From Ampullaceana balthica (taxonomy: Eukaryota; Mollusca; Gastropoda; Lymnaeidae), in the NCBI GenBank assembly GCA_944989445.1, contig CALYLW010000013.1:3269066-3333065 (forward strand): DNA of 64,000 nucleotides. Reading direction: 5' to 3'. This document shows positions 47,018 through 57,194 of the stretch, in pieces. Positions within the stretch are counted from its first letter, which is position 1; the number at the start of each line of letters is the position of its first letter. Position numbers and translations under genes: made by a program. Under the pieces are notes generated by a model. That model had not been told where the DNA came from. It did not search any database and worked only from the letters and a program-made list of their open reading frames with translations.

Positions 47018-47443
47018 GGTTCAAATGAGAAATAACCTCCAATAACTGAAACTATTAAAAAATTATTAGCTTTTTAGAACTTAATATTCACTTGACAGTT
47101 TAAGAAAATATTACTTCTTTGAAAGATATAATTAATCCATCAGGCTGAGCTTTTCACATGCTAGCGTTCAGACAAGTTTTTCAATTTCAAACTAAACAAT
47201 TAAATTTGAAGATTCAATTCATGAAACTCTACTCCATATCTATCAGGCAGTGAGAGCTTAAAGAGGAATCAGACACAAGTAATCATAAAATATTTTTTTG
47301 ATTTCCAAGAACTCAATCAGAGATGATGAAACAACTCTCCTGATAATTGTATCCACATGAGTATGGTATATTAAACAGTTCCCTTGGATAATATAAAAAT
47401 GACTGAAATGTTTCTTTAAACATTTACCCTGATAAATCATTCA
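47018..47443. other. Upstream region of the TRP gene
   Basis: AT-rich sequence directly 5' of the TRP start codon, presumably the 5' untranslated region and promoter. No TATA box or other element could be singled out with confidence. Confidence 0.35.
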
Positions 47444-47674
47444 TCTTATCTTATCTGTTACAGACGCTCCTTCTATACAGAAGATTATTGTGTCCTACGC
47501 TTATCCATGGTTTGTTTATAGTCCTGCATTCTTATTAGAGTTTTAAATGTTGATAAAGTGTTGGTTTTCCTGGTTTCTTCAGGCAATCTATTCCATGCCC
47601 GAATTCTGGACAGTAAGAAACAGAATTTATATGTGTTTTTTTCTTGCATACAGAATAAGAAAAGTGTTTTTATC

Positions 47675-48082
47675 CCTGTCACCCACTCGCAAGCTAAGAT
47701 CTTCTGCAGACACACGCGTTCTCTCTGTTCCTACGACACGCACCAAAACGTTTGGTGAAAGGTCGTTCTCTTTTTGTGCAGCCAAACAATGGAATTCTCT
47801 ACCATTACACATACGTAGTATTCAAACAACCAAGTCCTTCAAGACTGCACTTAAGACACATCTTTTCAAAATTTATTTTTAAAATTGATGAAACAACATT
47901 TCTTGTAAATGATTAACGTAGCTTATGTATAATGTATTGTAATTTTGTGTGTTTGTTGTGATATGAAATTTAATTTAATACTTATAAGTATGTTATTTCT
48001 TTCATGTAAAGCGCTGTGAGCCCAGTTCCTTACTGGGATACAGCGCTATATAAATAATCAATTTATTATTATTATTATTATT
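47675..48082 (+). mobile_element. CR1/L2-like LINE 3' end
   Basis: Codes for an ORF2 C terminus: RKLRSSADTRVLSVPTTRTK, then TFGERSFSFCAAKQWNSLPL and SFKTALKTHLFKIYF before a stop. A 3' untranslated region of ~170 bp ends in a hairpin (agcgctgtgag...ggatacagcgct), then atataaataatc and an (att)n tail. This is a common ending for L2/CR1-type elements in animals. Confidence 0.88.
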
Positions 48083-48150
48083 TCCAAATTAGAATTAATT
48101 GCCTTATGTATTGTTACTACTTTACTCTTACTTTTTCTATCCTCTTGTGT

Positions 48151-49795
48151 GTAACTAACACATTCTTCACAAAGTGTCTTGGAGACACCCTGCTCCAAGC
48201 ACTGGCACCAGCTTGATCTCGTTCTCACCAAGGCGATCTGACCTGGCCAGTGTGCTCTGACCACAGGATATGTGTGACGCCAAAATAGTCACGCTTTATA
48301 AAATCAAAGGTGATCGCAGCGATTGCAATAACTATCGTGGCATCTCCTTACTGAGTATTCTGGGAAAGGCTATTGCCAGAGTGATCCTTGCACGCCTGCA
48401 CACTCTGGCACATAATGTCTATCTAGAATCACCATGCGATTTTCGGGCTGGCCGGTCAACCATGGACATGATCTTCTCACTTTGTCAGCTACAAGAGAAA
48501 TGTCTGGAGCAACAGAAAGCCCTCTTCGTTGCCTTTATAGATCTAACAAAGGCATTTGACCTGGTCAGCCGCAAGGGTCTGCTACGTATATTGGAAAAAA
48601 TAGGATGTCCGCAGCGGCTTCTCTCCATCATTGAGTCCTTCCACACCAATATGCACAGCACAGTGCTCTTCGATGTTCGATGCCACCTCAGAACCCTTCC
48701 CAGTTTGTAGCGGAGTCAAAATGGGCTGTGTACTGGCTCCAACACTCTTCGGTATCTTTTTCTCGATGCTACTGCATCATGCTTTCGAGGACTGCTTCGA
48801 GGGTGTAAACATCCATACCAGGAAGGATGGAAATCTATACAACATCAGCCGTCTCTGTGCGAAGAGAAAAGTGGAAACTGTTTTTATTAGAGAGTTGCTC
48901 TTCGCGGATGACGCAGCCCTTACCTCACATTCAGAGATAGGTCACCAACTTTTGGTCAATAAGTTCTCAGAGGCATGCAAGGATTTTGGTCTAACGATAA
49001 GCCGCAAAAAGACCAACATTATGAGACAAGGAACAGACTGCTTCCCAGCAATCTCCATTGAGGGAAAAACCTTGGATGTCGTCGAGGATTTTACCTACCT
49101 TGGCAGTAACGTCACAAGCACACTCTCCCTGGAAAAGGAAATTGAAACCAGAATCGGCAAGGCTGCATCATTAATGGCAAGGCTGAATCAAAGCATGTGG
49201 AACAATGCACAGCTCACTGATAGGACGAAAATCACTGTGTACCAGGCCTGCGTGCTCAGCACACTCTTCTATGGCAGCGAGTGCTGGACGACCTATGCCA
49301 AACAAACAAAGCAACTCAAGAGCTTCCACTACGATGCTTGAGAAAGGAATCTGCACATCAAGTGGCAGGACAAGATCACGAATGTCGAGGTACTCAGAAG
49401 GAGTCATATGCTGAGCATGCACTCAATCCTGAGTGAGAGGCGCCTGCGGTGGTTGGGACATGTCTGCAGGATGAGCTCGGAGCGCATTCCAAGAGCCTTG
49501 CTTTACAGCAAGCTGGCAACTGGTATGCGGAAAAGAGGACGCCCCTGCTTGCGCTTCAAGGATGTCTGCAAGAAAGACATGACTCTGGCGCAGATTGACC
49601 ATAAAACGTGGGAGACCATTGCTGAGGAGCGCAACTCCTGGCGGGCAAAAGTGCACGAGGGCATTCAAGTCGCGGTAGCTTCCCTTACAGCCAGGAGAGA
49701 GGAAAAAAGGGCCAGGGGAAAGGGAAAGGGGGGTAGAGCAGCAGGAGGAAACGCATTCATCATCCCATGAGGATGGACGGATGCCATAGAGATTA
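48151..49795 (+). mobile_element. LINE-C copy 2, internally deleted
   Basis: The 5' part reads the end of the endonuclease (WRHPRSKHWHQLDLVLTRR, 48175-48240). It jumps at ~48265 straight into RT text (DAKIVTLYKIKGDRSDCNNY), missing about 200-300 residues usual between them. RT motifs: NYRGISLLSILGKAIARVI, FIDLTKAFDLVSRKGLL, GVKMGCVLAPTLFGIFFSML and LLFADDAALTSH. Frame breaks occur near 48710 and 49340-49400. It ends HFSTRSHR-less, with ggatggacggatgccat. Confidence 0.88.
48270..49770 (+). pseudogene. LINE-C reverse transcriptase, two to three frames
   Basis: The open segments 48270-48710, 48631-49341 and 49408-49770 overlap or abut in different frames and together cover RT fingers, palm and post-RT region. 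The FADD palm box is intact near 48900. The post-RT part has VYQACVLSTLFYGSECWTTY, RRLRWLGHVCRMSSERIP and GRPCLRFKDVCKKDMTLAQ. The frame breaks mean no full protein can be made. Confidence 0.88.
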
Positions 49796-49888
49796 TTACT
49801 ACTTGACTCTTACTTTTTCTATCCTCTTGTGTTTCAAGGTTTAATGAATTACCTAATGACGTAGTTCTTGTCAGTTTTGAATACTCTC

Positions 49889-50535
49889 AATGTTTCCCCA
49901 CTGTATGTAGTTAATGTAGTTAATGTAGTCAGCCTTGCTGTTGATTTCTCCATTCTTCCCATTCTAAGTTGACTGAAGTTGATAGAACTAGAGACGTGTT
50001 GTTGTGTTTACATTGTATGAGCATGCAAGGACTTGACCTAGTATGAAACATGTGGTTTGTGATGTGAACTGTAAGCGTGCATGGTCATGGACTGGGAGGA
50101 TGGCTGACTAGAGAAAGATGGTTCAAGAGGCAACCGAGGTGGTTGATTGCACAGAGTATAGAGTGATTAAAGACAGTGGTTAACCAGAACATAGTGGTTA
50201 AAGTCTTGGTAATTGACCTGCAAGTTCTATTACACATTTGATCGATCTGAAATTTTGATACAATGCATTGTCATCCAAGATCTATCTGTGGTAAAATTTT
50301 AAGATCTCTAGGACCATCAGAAGTGGTTTAATTTTACATTACAAGATTTGACGGAAGGATGGATGGAAAATACAACATACAAACAGTGTGACTTAAATAA
50401 AAGCGTGTAATAAAAATAATAAGTTATATTCATTTTTTTCAAATTTCTGTTTTGCCTCTATGTTTTTAATGACATTGTAAAGACTTTAGGAAACATTTAT
50501 ACATTTCTTTTATCACAGAAGGTTGGCATATTATG
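49889..50535. other. Spacer; contains an R1-related scrap
   Basis: At 50228-50345 the phrase gatcgatctgaaattttgat acaatgcattgt matches the R1 interior. The rest shows no recognised element. A short triple of tagttaatg lies at 49907-49925. Confidence 0.5.
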
Positions 50536-50785
50536 TAGGTAAATTTATTATATATAAAACAGGGTATTAGTAGGCCTGACAAGACGTAACACAACAGCGA
50601 ACGATCCCTACTGGACTGCTTGGATTTGCCCGCAGCTAAGTGTTTTTTTATTATTATTCCGTGTTTTTCGTTTCATGTGTGTACTATTTGTCCGTTGAGG
50701 AAGGCTCTTTGCCGAAACGTTCGTTGTTGTGTTACGTGTTGTCAGGCCTACTAATACCCTGTTTTTTTATATCATAAATTTACCT
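50536..50785. mobile_element. Penelope-like terminal structure: 67 bp inverted arms around a degenerate hammerhead-like core
   Basis: The arms 50536-50603 and 50719-50785 are inverted copies (aggtaaattta ... acagggtattagtaggcctg ... acgtaacacaacagcgaacg) with only a few mismatches. The right arm joins tccgttgaggaaggctcttt gccgaaacgttcg, which resembles the hammerhead pattern CTGATGA - GGC...GCC - GAAAC seen cleanly at 55069-55091. The core is off at two bases (TTGAGGA). No reverse transcriptase is nearby. Confidence 0.6.
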
Positions 50786-51545
50786 ATTTAAAAGCCTGAT
50801 TGCAGTCTCACCCCCATTACTTTATTTTCTTTGGCATATTATGTGTTGGCTTATATTATATGATGGTTTAATGGGAATCTGGAAACAATGTGACAAAAGA
50901 TATAAAATAATTATTGCATTACTATTTAAAATACATGTAGATCTAAAGCCAACTGACATAGCAGGATTGCATTCTCAAACAATGAAATTATGACGAAAAT
51001 GGTTTAAATCTTTTTTTAAAATATATTTTTTTTAAAAGGCTCCCATTTTTGGGAGAGATCTAAAAATATGACCATAAAGCCACAAAAATAAATACATTCA
51101 AAAATTATATATTTTTTGCCCTATCTTATATAATGCAGAACTATGATTTTTGCATATCAAGCCTTTTAATGGATATGTAATTTATGTAGGAGACTTGAGC
51201 CTGATTTTTTTTGGTTCTTTATTTTCTAGCAGTTTGATCCGTGTTGTATTTACTCCTCACAATAACCAAACAATTTTCAAGCACATAAAAAGAAACATTT
51301 TTACGGACTTTTCATAACTTTACGGATTGTAGCACAGACAGATGCACACATATTTTTACAAATCAAAAGTAGCCTTGGTCTAAATGCATAAAGTATTTTA
51401 ATTTAATGCATGATTCAGATATAACATGTTAGAGTTAACTATATTAATTTTAAAATAAAAATTAGTCGCAGTGTAAGTGTAAGTCTCTTTTTAAAAAAAC
51501 AGACAGAAGATTCTTGCATCCTAAATTCTTATAGGAATACACAGA

Positions 51546-51690
51546 CACGGTGGGCGAGTGGCAGTGGGCTCGACTGGCATACCGATGGTGACAGGTTCGA
51601 ATCCATGTGAAGGCAACAGATCATCCGTCATGGTCTGTGGACGCAATTATATTCTGCAAGAAGGAGAGTCTGTATAGATAAGAGAAGATA
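51546..51690 (+). mobile_element. tRNA-derived SINE, internally deleted
   Basis: The tRNA-like head cggtgggcgagtggc...aggttcgaatcc (box A and box B) is joined directly to the tail gtctgtggacgcaattatat, then agaaggagagtctgtatagataaga. The central domain present at 60270-60400 is missing. A relic of a LINE-A tail in opposite orientation lies just upstream (51495-51540). Confidence 0.85.
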
Positions 51691-51694
51691 TGCC

Positions 51695-51926
51695 AGACTG
51701 TTGGCAAGTCACAAGTAACACAGCATTTACAAGCCACGACTATGACTATATGATAGGATTGTGTGACACAATGCTCAGTGCAGCCCAGCCACCTTTGTTT
51801 CCCTAAATAGTGTCAGGTACTCATTCGAAGCAAATTCCTGCTTTCACAGAGATTCAAACACGTGACTGACTGTATGCTAGCTGAGCACACATTCACATGC
51901 TGCTTGATCACCGTGCCTCCTGCCCC
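51695..51926 (-). mobile_element. tRNA-derived SINE, older copy
   Basis: On the - strand: ggcacggtgatcaagcagca, then gtgtttgaatctctgtg (box B), then gagtacctgacactatttag ggaaacaaaggtggctggg, the same central domain as 60320-60360, and ttacttgtgacttgccaaca. It is diverged and lacks the GATAA tail. Confidence 0.75.
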
Positions 51927-52030
51927 TAGCCTCATGTCTCTAACACTAAAACTAAATATAAGTAAGTGGGGTTAGACTTAAACAATATTATTATTATATC
52001 ATAATATTCCCACTCATGTTGTTAATAAGG

Positions 52031-52463
52031 GTGACCCGTCAAAACGGCCCTGGACAAAACGGCCCCGACATAACAGCCCTGGTCAAAACGCCCTCAGACA
52101 AATTGTTAACATTTTTCAACAAAAACTTTAATTTTTTTTTCATTTTAAGTTTAAGCTATTGTCAACTTTTTCACCCTGAAAGAAAGTGATAAAATTGTAA
52201 AATTATATCTTGTGATGTTATTATATTGTTTCTTGTTAACAAACAGCCACGATAGGTACCATTTTGCGTAAAGTGTAAAGGCTATTAAATTCACTATTGA
52301 TTGTGATGTCATTATATATTGTTTATTATTAACAAAACCTGACACTGAATAGGTGAGTAAAAATACGAATTTAATATTTGATTGGACATTTTACTTTTAG
52401 TCCATCTATTAGTTCGGGGCCGTTTTGTCCGGGGCCGGTCCGGGGCCGTTTTGTCGGTGAACC
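52031..52463. mobile_element. MITE with CAAAACGGCCC inverted ends and 10 bp target duplication
   Basis: The left end gtgacccgtcaaaacggccc and the reversed right end ggttcaccgacaaaacggcc share cAAAACGGCCC. Subterminal copies of acaaaacggcccc are present. The flanks gttaataagg (52021-52030 and 52464-52473) are identical, a 9-10 bp duplication as in MULE-like transposons. No coding capacity. Confidence 0.85.
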
Positions 52464-52473
52464 GTTAATAAGG

Positions 52474-53127
52474 CCTTGAAAACTGCACTAAAACACATAT
52501 TTTTCAAACTTAAATATTTCAGGACTGACAATCTGAAATTTCTATGCTTTGACTGATACATTGTCAAAGCATAGAATCATGTCATTCATTATCATTATTT
52601 AATTTAATGATAATGATTTTGTATCAGTATCGACATATCGAGTCATCATTATTGTTTTGTGCACGGCACACGGCTAAGGATTTAATGCAAAATAAAAATC
52701 ATTAAAGAAAAAAAATGAGATTCAAACAAATTATTCTTAAACTTTTACTTTATTTCAAAAGTTTAAATTTAATAAAGTAGTCAAACACGCCTTACCCGAA
52801 AGATCTAATAATTGAATAAATTTTTAACACATAGCAGACGCCATTTTGGTTGCTAGCTCATAATAACAATGGCATTAGAAACGGAAATGGATTTATATCT
52901 TGATCACTCCATGATAGAGTGACTCCAACTATCAAGAAAGCAATAAAAAAAAATGTTACAGGCCATAGATTATCCGTTCAATAGCATGTATAAATCAAAA
53001 TGGTAATCCCTTATTTTATCGCATTTTATATTTCAAGTCATCAAAAAAACACAAAAAAAAACAAACTTTTTTTAAAACTTACCATATTAATTATTATTAT
53101 ATGGGATGAAATCATTATTTTTATTTT
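52474..53127. other. Spacer with no feature recognised
   Basis: AT-rich. There is a short local inverted repeat, atcagtcctgaaatatttaa / gattgtatcagtatcgac-like, around 52540-52640 (catagaa...tatgctttgac / gtcaaagcatagaatca). Nothing coding is seen. Confidence 0.4.
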
Positions 53128-53400
53128 ATCTGTTACAGACTCTCCTTCTATAGTCTATACTATACTGTACTATACAAAAAATAATTATTATTGCGTCCTA
53201 CGCCTACGCTTTCCCTTGGTTTATGTCTAGTCTTGCATTTTTTATGAGAGTTTTAAATGATAGAGTGTTATTTTTCCCGGTTTCCTCAGGCAAACCATTC
53301 TAGGTCCGAATTCCGGACGGCAGGAACGAGAATTTGTTTGTGTGTTCTAGTTCTTGCATACTGCATACAGAATAGGCAAAGTGTTTTTTATCCCCATTTT
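53128..53400 (-). mobile_element. LINE-A 3' end, diverged
   Basis: ttatctgttacagactctcc, then an extra insertion of tagtctatactatactgtac-type repeats, then ttgcgtcctacgcctacgct, and further LINE-A C-terminal text (cggtttcctcaggcaaacca, gaattccggacggcagg). The frame is broken. Confidence 0.85.
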
Positions 53401-53841
53401 TATTACATTTTATTTGATATTGTATTTTTAACAGAATTAGTAAATAAATAATACTAAAGCCCATTCCTAGACTAGAAGAAGAAGCGTTGAGTGATAGCAA
53501 TAACCAGACAATATTTATGGATACAAGAGGCTACAGTTTATGATTGTAAGTAAAATGGATTGGCGGTATTATCAGCAATGGTAACCCTGGGCCTTGGGGA
53601 AAGTATTGACGTTTTGAAATGGGGCCCTACATGTCTCTCTAACATATTTACGACTGGTTCCCATTTATTGCCCTAAAATATTATCCTCCCATTCCTTCAG
53701 TTATTGGCCATGAGTATTATAACTATGACGAGCGCTTTTTCAATTTTAAATACAATGAAAATGTAGAGAGGAATATGTCTCTGTTATAATTCATACATGC
53801 TGTATGCCCCAGGGTGATCTCTGACTCCCTGTCTTTTTAAA

Positions 53842-54965
53842 TCCCTTATATTAACTTCGCGGCCGTCTCTCTCTGTCTTGGGCTCGGCGGGCTGGGCGGA
53901 AAAACAGAAGTCAAAAATGACCCACTTCCCATGATCCGATAAACTGAAATTTGGCACACGGACCCGTCTGACCTAACAATGCATCGTATCAAAATTTCAG
54001 ATCGATCGAACGTACCGTACTTAAATTAATGCATTTTTAGTTTATCCTTATATGAGGTATGTAATTCAAAATTCACTGTTTGTTATTGTTTTTTTTCTTC
54101 CAGTTTCACGTGAGTTTGAGTTGACGCCGACCGTCGTGTTGACGCCGACCGTCGTGCCGACACCCCCTCACATCCCACCCCCATTTATTAAAGACAAGGG
54201 ACATCACTCGGTGTCAGTCTGTAAATGTTTGAAAATAATCAATACTGTTAGTTATGTCTCATATATAAGGGATTTATAGTCAAAAACTTTGTTTTTACGG
54301 GTTTGTTTTATTAAATCCATTGTATTAACTTCACCGCCGTCTCATTCGTCGTTCGTCACTCGACCGTCGTCCCGCCCGCGACGCCCGCCCGCCCGCGGAA
54401 AAACAAAAGTCGAAAATGACCCACTTCCAGTGAAGCCATCGAGCTGAAATTTGGCACACAGACCCGTCTCACCTAACAATGCATAGTATCAAAATTTCAG
54501 ATCGATCGAACGTACCGTAATTAAATTAATGCATTTTTAGTTTTATTATCTATATAAATCACGATTTAGAAAAAAACAAAAGTCGTCGTCTGCTAGAGTT
54601 TTGAGCTAGTTTTAAAGCCAAGGGAGATAATTTAGTTTCAGTCAGTAAATGTTTATCACTTTTGAACATAATCAATACTTTTAGTTATGTCTCATATATA
54701 AGGGATTTATAGTCAAAAACTTTGTTTTTACGGGGTTGTTTAATTAAATCCCTTATATTAACTTCTGTTGTCTGTTTGAGCCCATGACTGTTTGCTTGCC
54801 GACGAAACTTTGGATCGATTTTTCAAACACTTCCCAGTAAGCTAGCGAGCTGAAATTTTGCAGGCAGACTCGTGCCGATGATAAAAATCACGTATCAAAA
54901 TTTCAGATCGATCGTAAGTACTGTAATGAAATTAATGAATTTTTAGATTATCTTTATTTATTTCT
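53842..54965. repeat. R1 elements in head-to-tail tandem (two and a half units)
   Basis: Units begin at 53842, ~54314 and ~54745 with aaatcc(c/a)ttatattaactt(c). The first two end in cat(a/c)tataagggatttatag followed by tcaaaaactttgtttttacg gg(g)ttgttt. The third is truncated near 54965. The interiors share gagctgaaatttggcacac, gacccgtct, caatgcatcgtatcaaaatt and tcagatcgatcgaacgtacc. The GC-rich block gcccgcccgcccgcgg lies in unit two. Confidence 0.85.
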
Positions 54966-55054
54966 ATGTATCATTTTAATTTTTGTTCTAAAATACAAAA
55001 TACACAAACAAATTGTGCAATGAAAACAATAAATTTTAGCTTTATTTTAAACTA

Positions 55055-55100
55055 ACACGACAGTAGACGTTTCGGCGAATGCCTTCATCAGTACAATAAC
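55055..55100 (-). ncRNA. Hammerhead ribozyme motif (type I, minimal) of the Penelope-like element
   Basis: On the - strand: GTA, CTGATGA (55091-55085), A, stem II GGC-ATTC-GCC, GAAAC (55073-55069), GTC, TAC. All conserved core bases are present. Stem II is 3 bp with a 4-base loop. GTA before the core can pair with TAC after the GTC cleavage site to start stem I. Stem III is only AC/GT with no loop, as reported for Penelope hammerheads, which may work as dimers. Confidence 0.75.
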
Positions 55101-55222
55101 ATAAAATACGTGCATACATAAGTAATATTTAAAGTCTTAAAGCATATTGTATTATAAACAATTTATGTAAAATAAAAAGAAAGAAAAAACAAACATGGAC
55201 ACAGGATATAAGAATCAAACAA

Positions 55223-55706
55223 CCCCGTAAAAACAAAGTTTTTGACTATAAATCCCTTATATATGAGACATGCGACAAATATTTACAGACTGAATCTGCC
55301 TCAACTCAACTTTGCTTTTAACCCGAGGGGAAAGTCTTGTCACCGCGTCGGACGAACGACATAGAGAGACGGTTCCAAACATTTACAGACTGAAACCAAA
55401 TTATCTCCCTTGGCTTTAAAACTAGCTCAAAACTCTAGCAGACGACGACTTTTGTTTTTCTAAATAGTGATTTATATAGTATAGATAAACTAAAAATGCA
55501 TTAATTTAATTATGGTACGTTCGATCGATCTGAAATTTTGATACAATGCATTGTTAGGTGTGCCAAATTTCAGCTCGATGGCTTCACTGGAAGTGGGTCA
55601 TTTTCGACTTCTGTTTTACGGCGGGCGGACGGGCGTCGCGGGACGAACGAACGACGAACGAGTGACGACGAATGAGACGGCGGTGAAGTTAATATAAGGG
55701 ATTTTA
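55223..55706 (+). mobile_element. R1 element inserted in the Penelope-like element
   Basis: Begins aacaaccccgtaaaaacaaa, tgactataaatcccttatat and ends gaagttaatataagggattt. The interior matches 29911-30483, with one extra 5' block (ctcaactcaactttgctttt ... gtcggacgaacgac). Confidence 0.85.
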
Positions 55707-55756
55707 AAAGGAGAAATCATCTAAAGTTTCAATGAAAACCACAACGGGAACACGAT

Positions 55757-56330
55757 TCTGAAGCTAGGTAAAATTAAGAATTTGGTTAATTCTATATGGA
55801 GTCAACGTACCAAATCGTTTTATAAGTCTTTTTTCCATGTGGATCCTATCATGGGTATTGCTTGCATATAAAATACCAGTTACAGCAATATCTGAAATGC
55901 CGTCATGGTCAACACTGTTAAATTTTTTAGACACCGGTCATTGAGCCTGTTTATTTATATTATACAGGTGTTCTCTAAACCGATCTCCAAGACGACGACC
56001 TGTCTCCCCCACGTAACTTTTATTACACTTCTTGCAAAGAATTGCATAAATCACGTTGCGACTAGTGCAAGTGAATCCATATTTTATTATGAATTTTTCA
56101 AGAGGGAAAGAAATTTAGTGAATTTCTATCACATATGGACAAGTATTGCAACGGTTACGGTTGCAACCTTTTGTTCCAATATGTGTTTTCATTGTGTGAA
56201 GGTGGCTTCTTACAAATATATCTCTGAGGCTTCTATCTCTCAGGAAAGCAAAATAGGAGGTTTTTTGAAGACATGCTGAGTTAGAGGTCAGCCATGAGGA
56301 TTGGTCGGTTTTTTGAGAATCATCTGGCGG
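55757..56330 (-). pseudogene. GIY-YIG endonuclease domain of the Penelope-like element, broken
   Basis: Reads (with frame changes) DRSKFILTFHPYNFKARQ, FKKPPI, RDRSLRDIFVRS, a Cys-rich GCNRNRCNTCPYVIEI, then FTCTSRNVIYAILCKKCNKS, YVGETGRRLGDRFREHL and, after an in-frame TGA (55940-55938), DHDGISDIAVTGILYASN and HMEKRLIKRFGTL. The tyrosines of the GIY-YIG pair appear as NVIYAI and SYVGETG, and the catalytic Arg as RFREH. Defects: that stop, a stop near 56135 and a shift near 56240. Confidence 0.85.
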
Positions 56331-56654
56331 GCTTTAAAATTATAGGGATGAAAAGTTAAAATAAATTTGGATCGATCACATTGATCAGAAACAGATGATG
56401 TAAACTTGTCCTGTCTGGCCATACCAAGAAGAAGGGATGTCCACACTCCACACATCAACACCTTCAGCACGGAAAACCCTGTGAAAACGCAGCTGTTCAC
56501 AGAAAAAGTTAATGAAGGTCTTTCAAAGACGTCTCCGTACGTCACAATGGAATCCAAATGAACGCATCTCAGAGACACGATCTATACATCAGCATTAAAT
56601 GCCTTTGGCAAATAATCCCACAAAAACACGTAGTGGTTCGATGATCACTGGGAT

Positions 56655-57095
56655 GAGATGAAACCTGTCACTGAAGCCAAAAGGAAAGCTCTTATGGTGA
56701 AACCTGTCACTGAAGCTAATTGGAAAGCTCTTATGGTGAAACCTGTCACTGAAGCTAAAAAGAAAGCTCTTATGGTGAAACCTGTCACTGAAGCTAAAAG
56801 GAAAGCTCTTATGATGAAATCTGTCACTGAAGCTAAAAGAAAAGCTCTTATGATGAAACCTGTCACTGAAGCTAAAAGGAAAGCTCTTATAATGAAACCT
56901 ATCACTGAAGCTAAAAGGAAAGCTCTTAAGGTTGAAACCTGTCACTGAAGCTAAAAGGAAAGCTCTTATGATGAAACCTGTCACTGAAGCTAATTGGAAA
57001 GCTCTTATGATGAAACCTGTCACTGAAGCTAAAAGAAAAGCTCTTACGATGAAACCTGTCACTGAAGCTAAAAGGAAAGCTCTTCTGGCATACAA
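56655..57095 (+). repeat. 39 bp (13-codon) in-frame minisatellite inside LINE-C ORF
   Basis: About 11 copies of the unit for (M/V)KPVTEAKRKAL(M), e.g. gatgaaacctgtcactgaag followed by ctaaaaggaaagctcttat. Two copies read NWKAL instead of KRKAL. One copy (~56930) has an extra base that shifts the frame. Normal LINE text precedes (WDEMKPVTEA) and follows (LLAYKEKPTPDK), so a single natural segment was amplified. Confidence 0.92.
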
Positions 57096-57194
57096 GGAAA
57101 AGCCAACACCCGACAAGGCTGCATGCCTTAAAAACAGCCAAGTCGCATGCCCAAAAAGTCGCACGTCAATGTGCCAATACCTACTGGCTTAACC

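Larger units (their letters stand above)
47444..49888 (-). mobile_element. LINE-A copy with two insertions (composite)
   Basis: LINE-A sequence occurs in three separate pieces: 47444-47674 (tail and C terminus), 48083-48150, and 49796-49888. The gaps hold a CR1/L2-like 3' end and a LINE-C copy. The second insertion is flanked by a 37 bp repeat of LINE-A sequence (48114-48150 and 49796-49832, one mismatch). The first cost ~50 bp of LINE-A and shows no clear duplication. Confidence 0.9.
55020..56415 (-). mobile_element. Penelope-like retroelement, 3' part with GIY-YIG endonuclease and hammerhead motif
   Basis: Order on the - strand: end of the RT-connector region, GIY-YIG domain, stop at ~55757, 3' untranslated region, hammerhead core (55091-55069). 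The untranslated region is interrupted by an R1 element (55223-55706). A GIY-YIG domain together with a hammerhead ribozyme motif is a known combination for Penelope-like elements. The RT itself is missing, so this is a 5'-truncated copy. Confidence 0.85.

Noticed and set aside
56658..57192. A host gene coding for a KPVTEAKRKAL repeat protein
   Set aside because: The sequence before and after the repeat is LINE-C ORF text and one unit carries a frame change.
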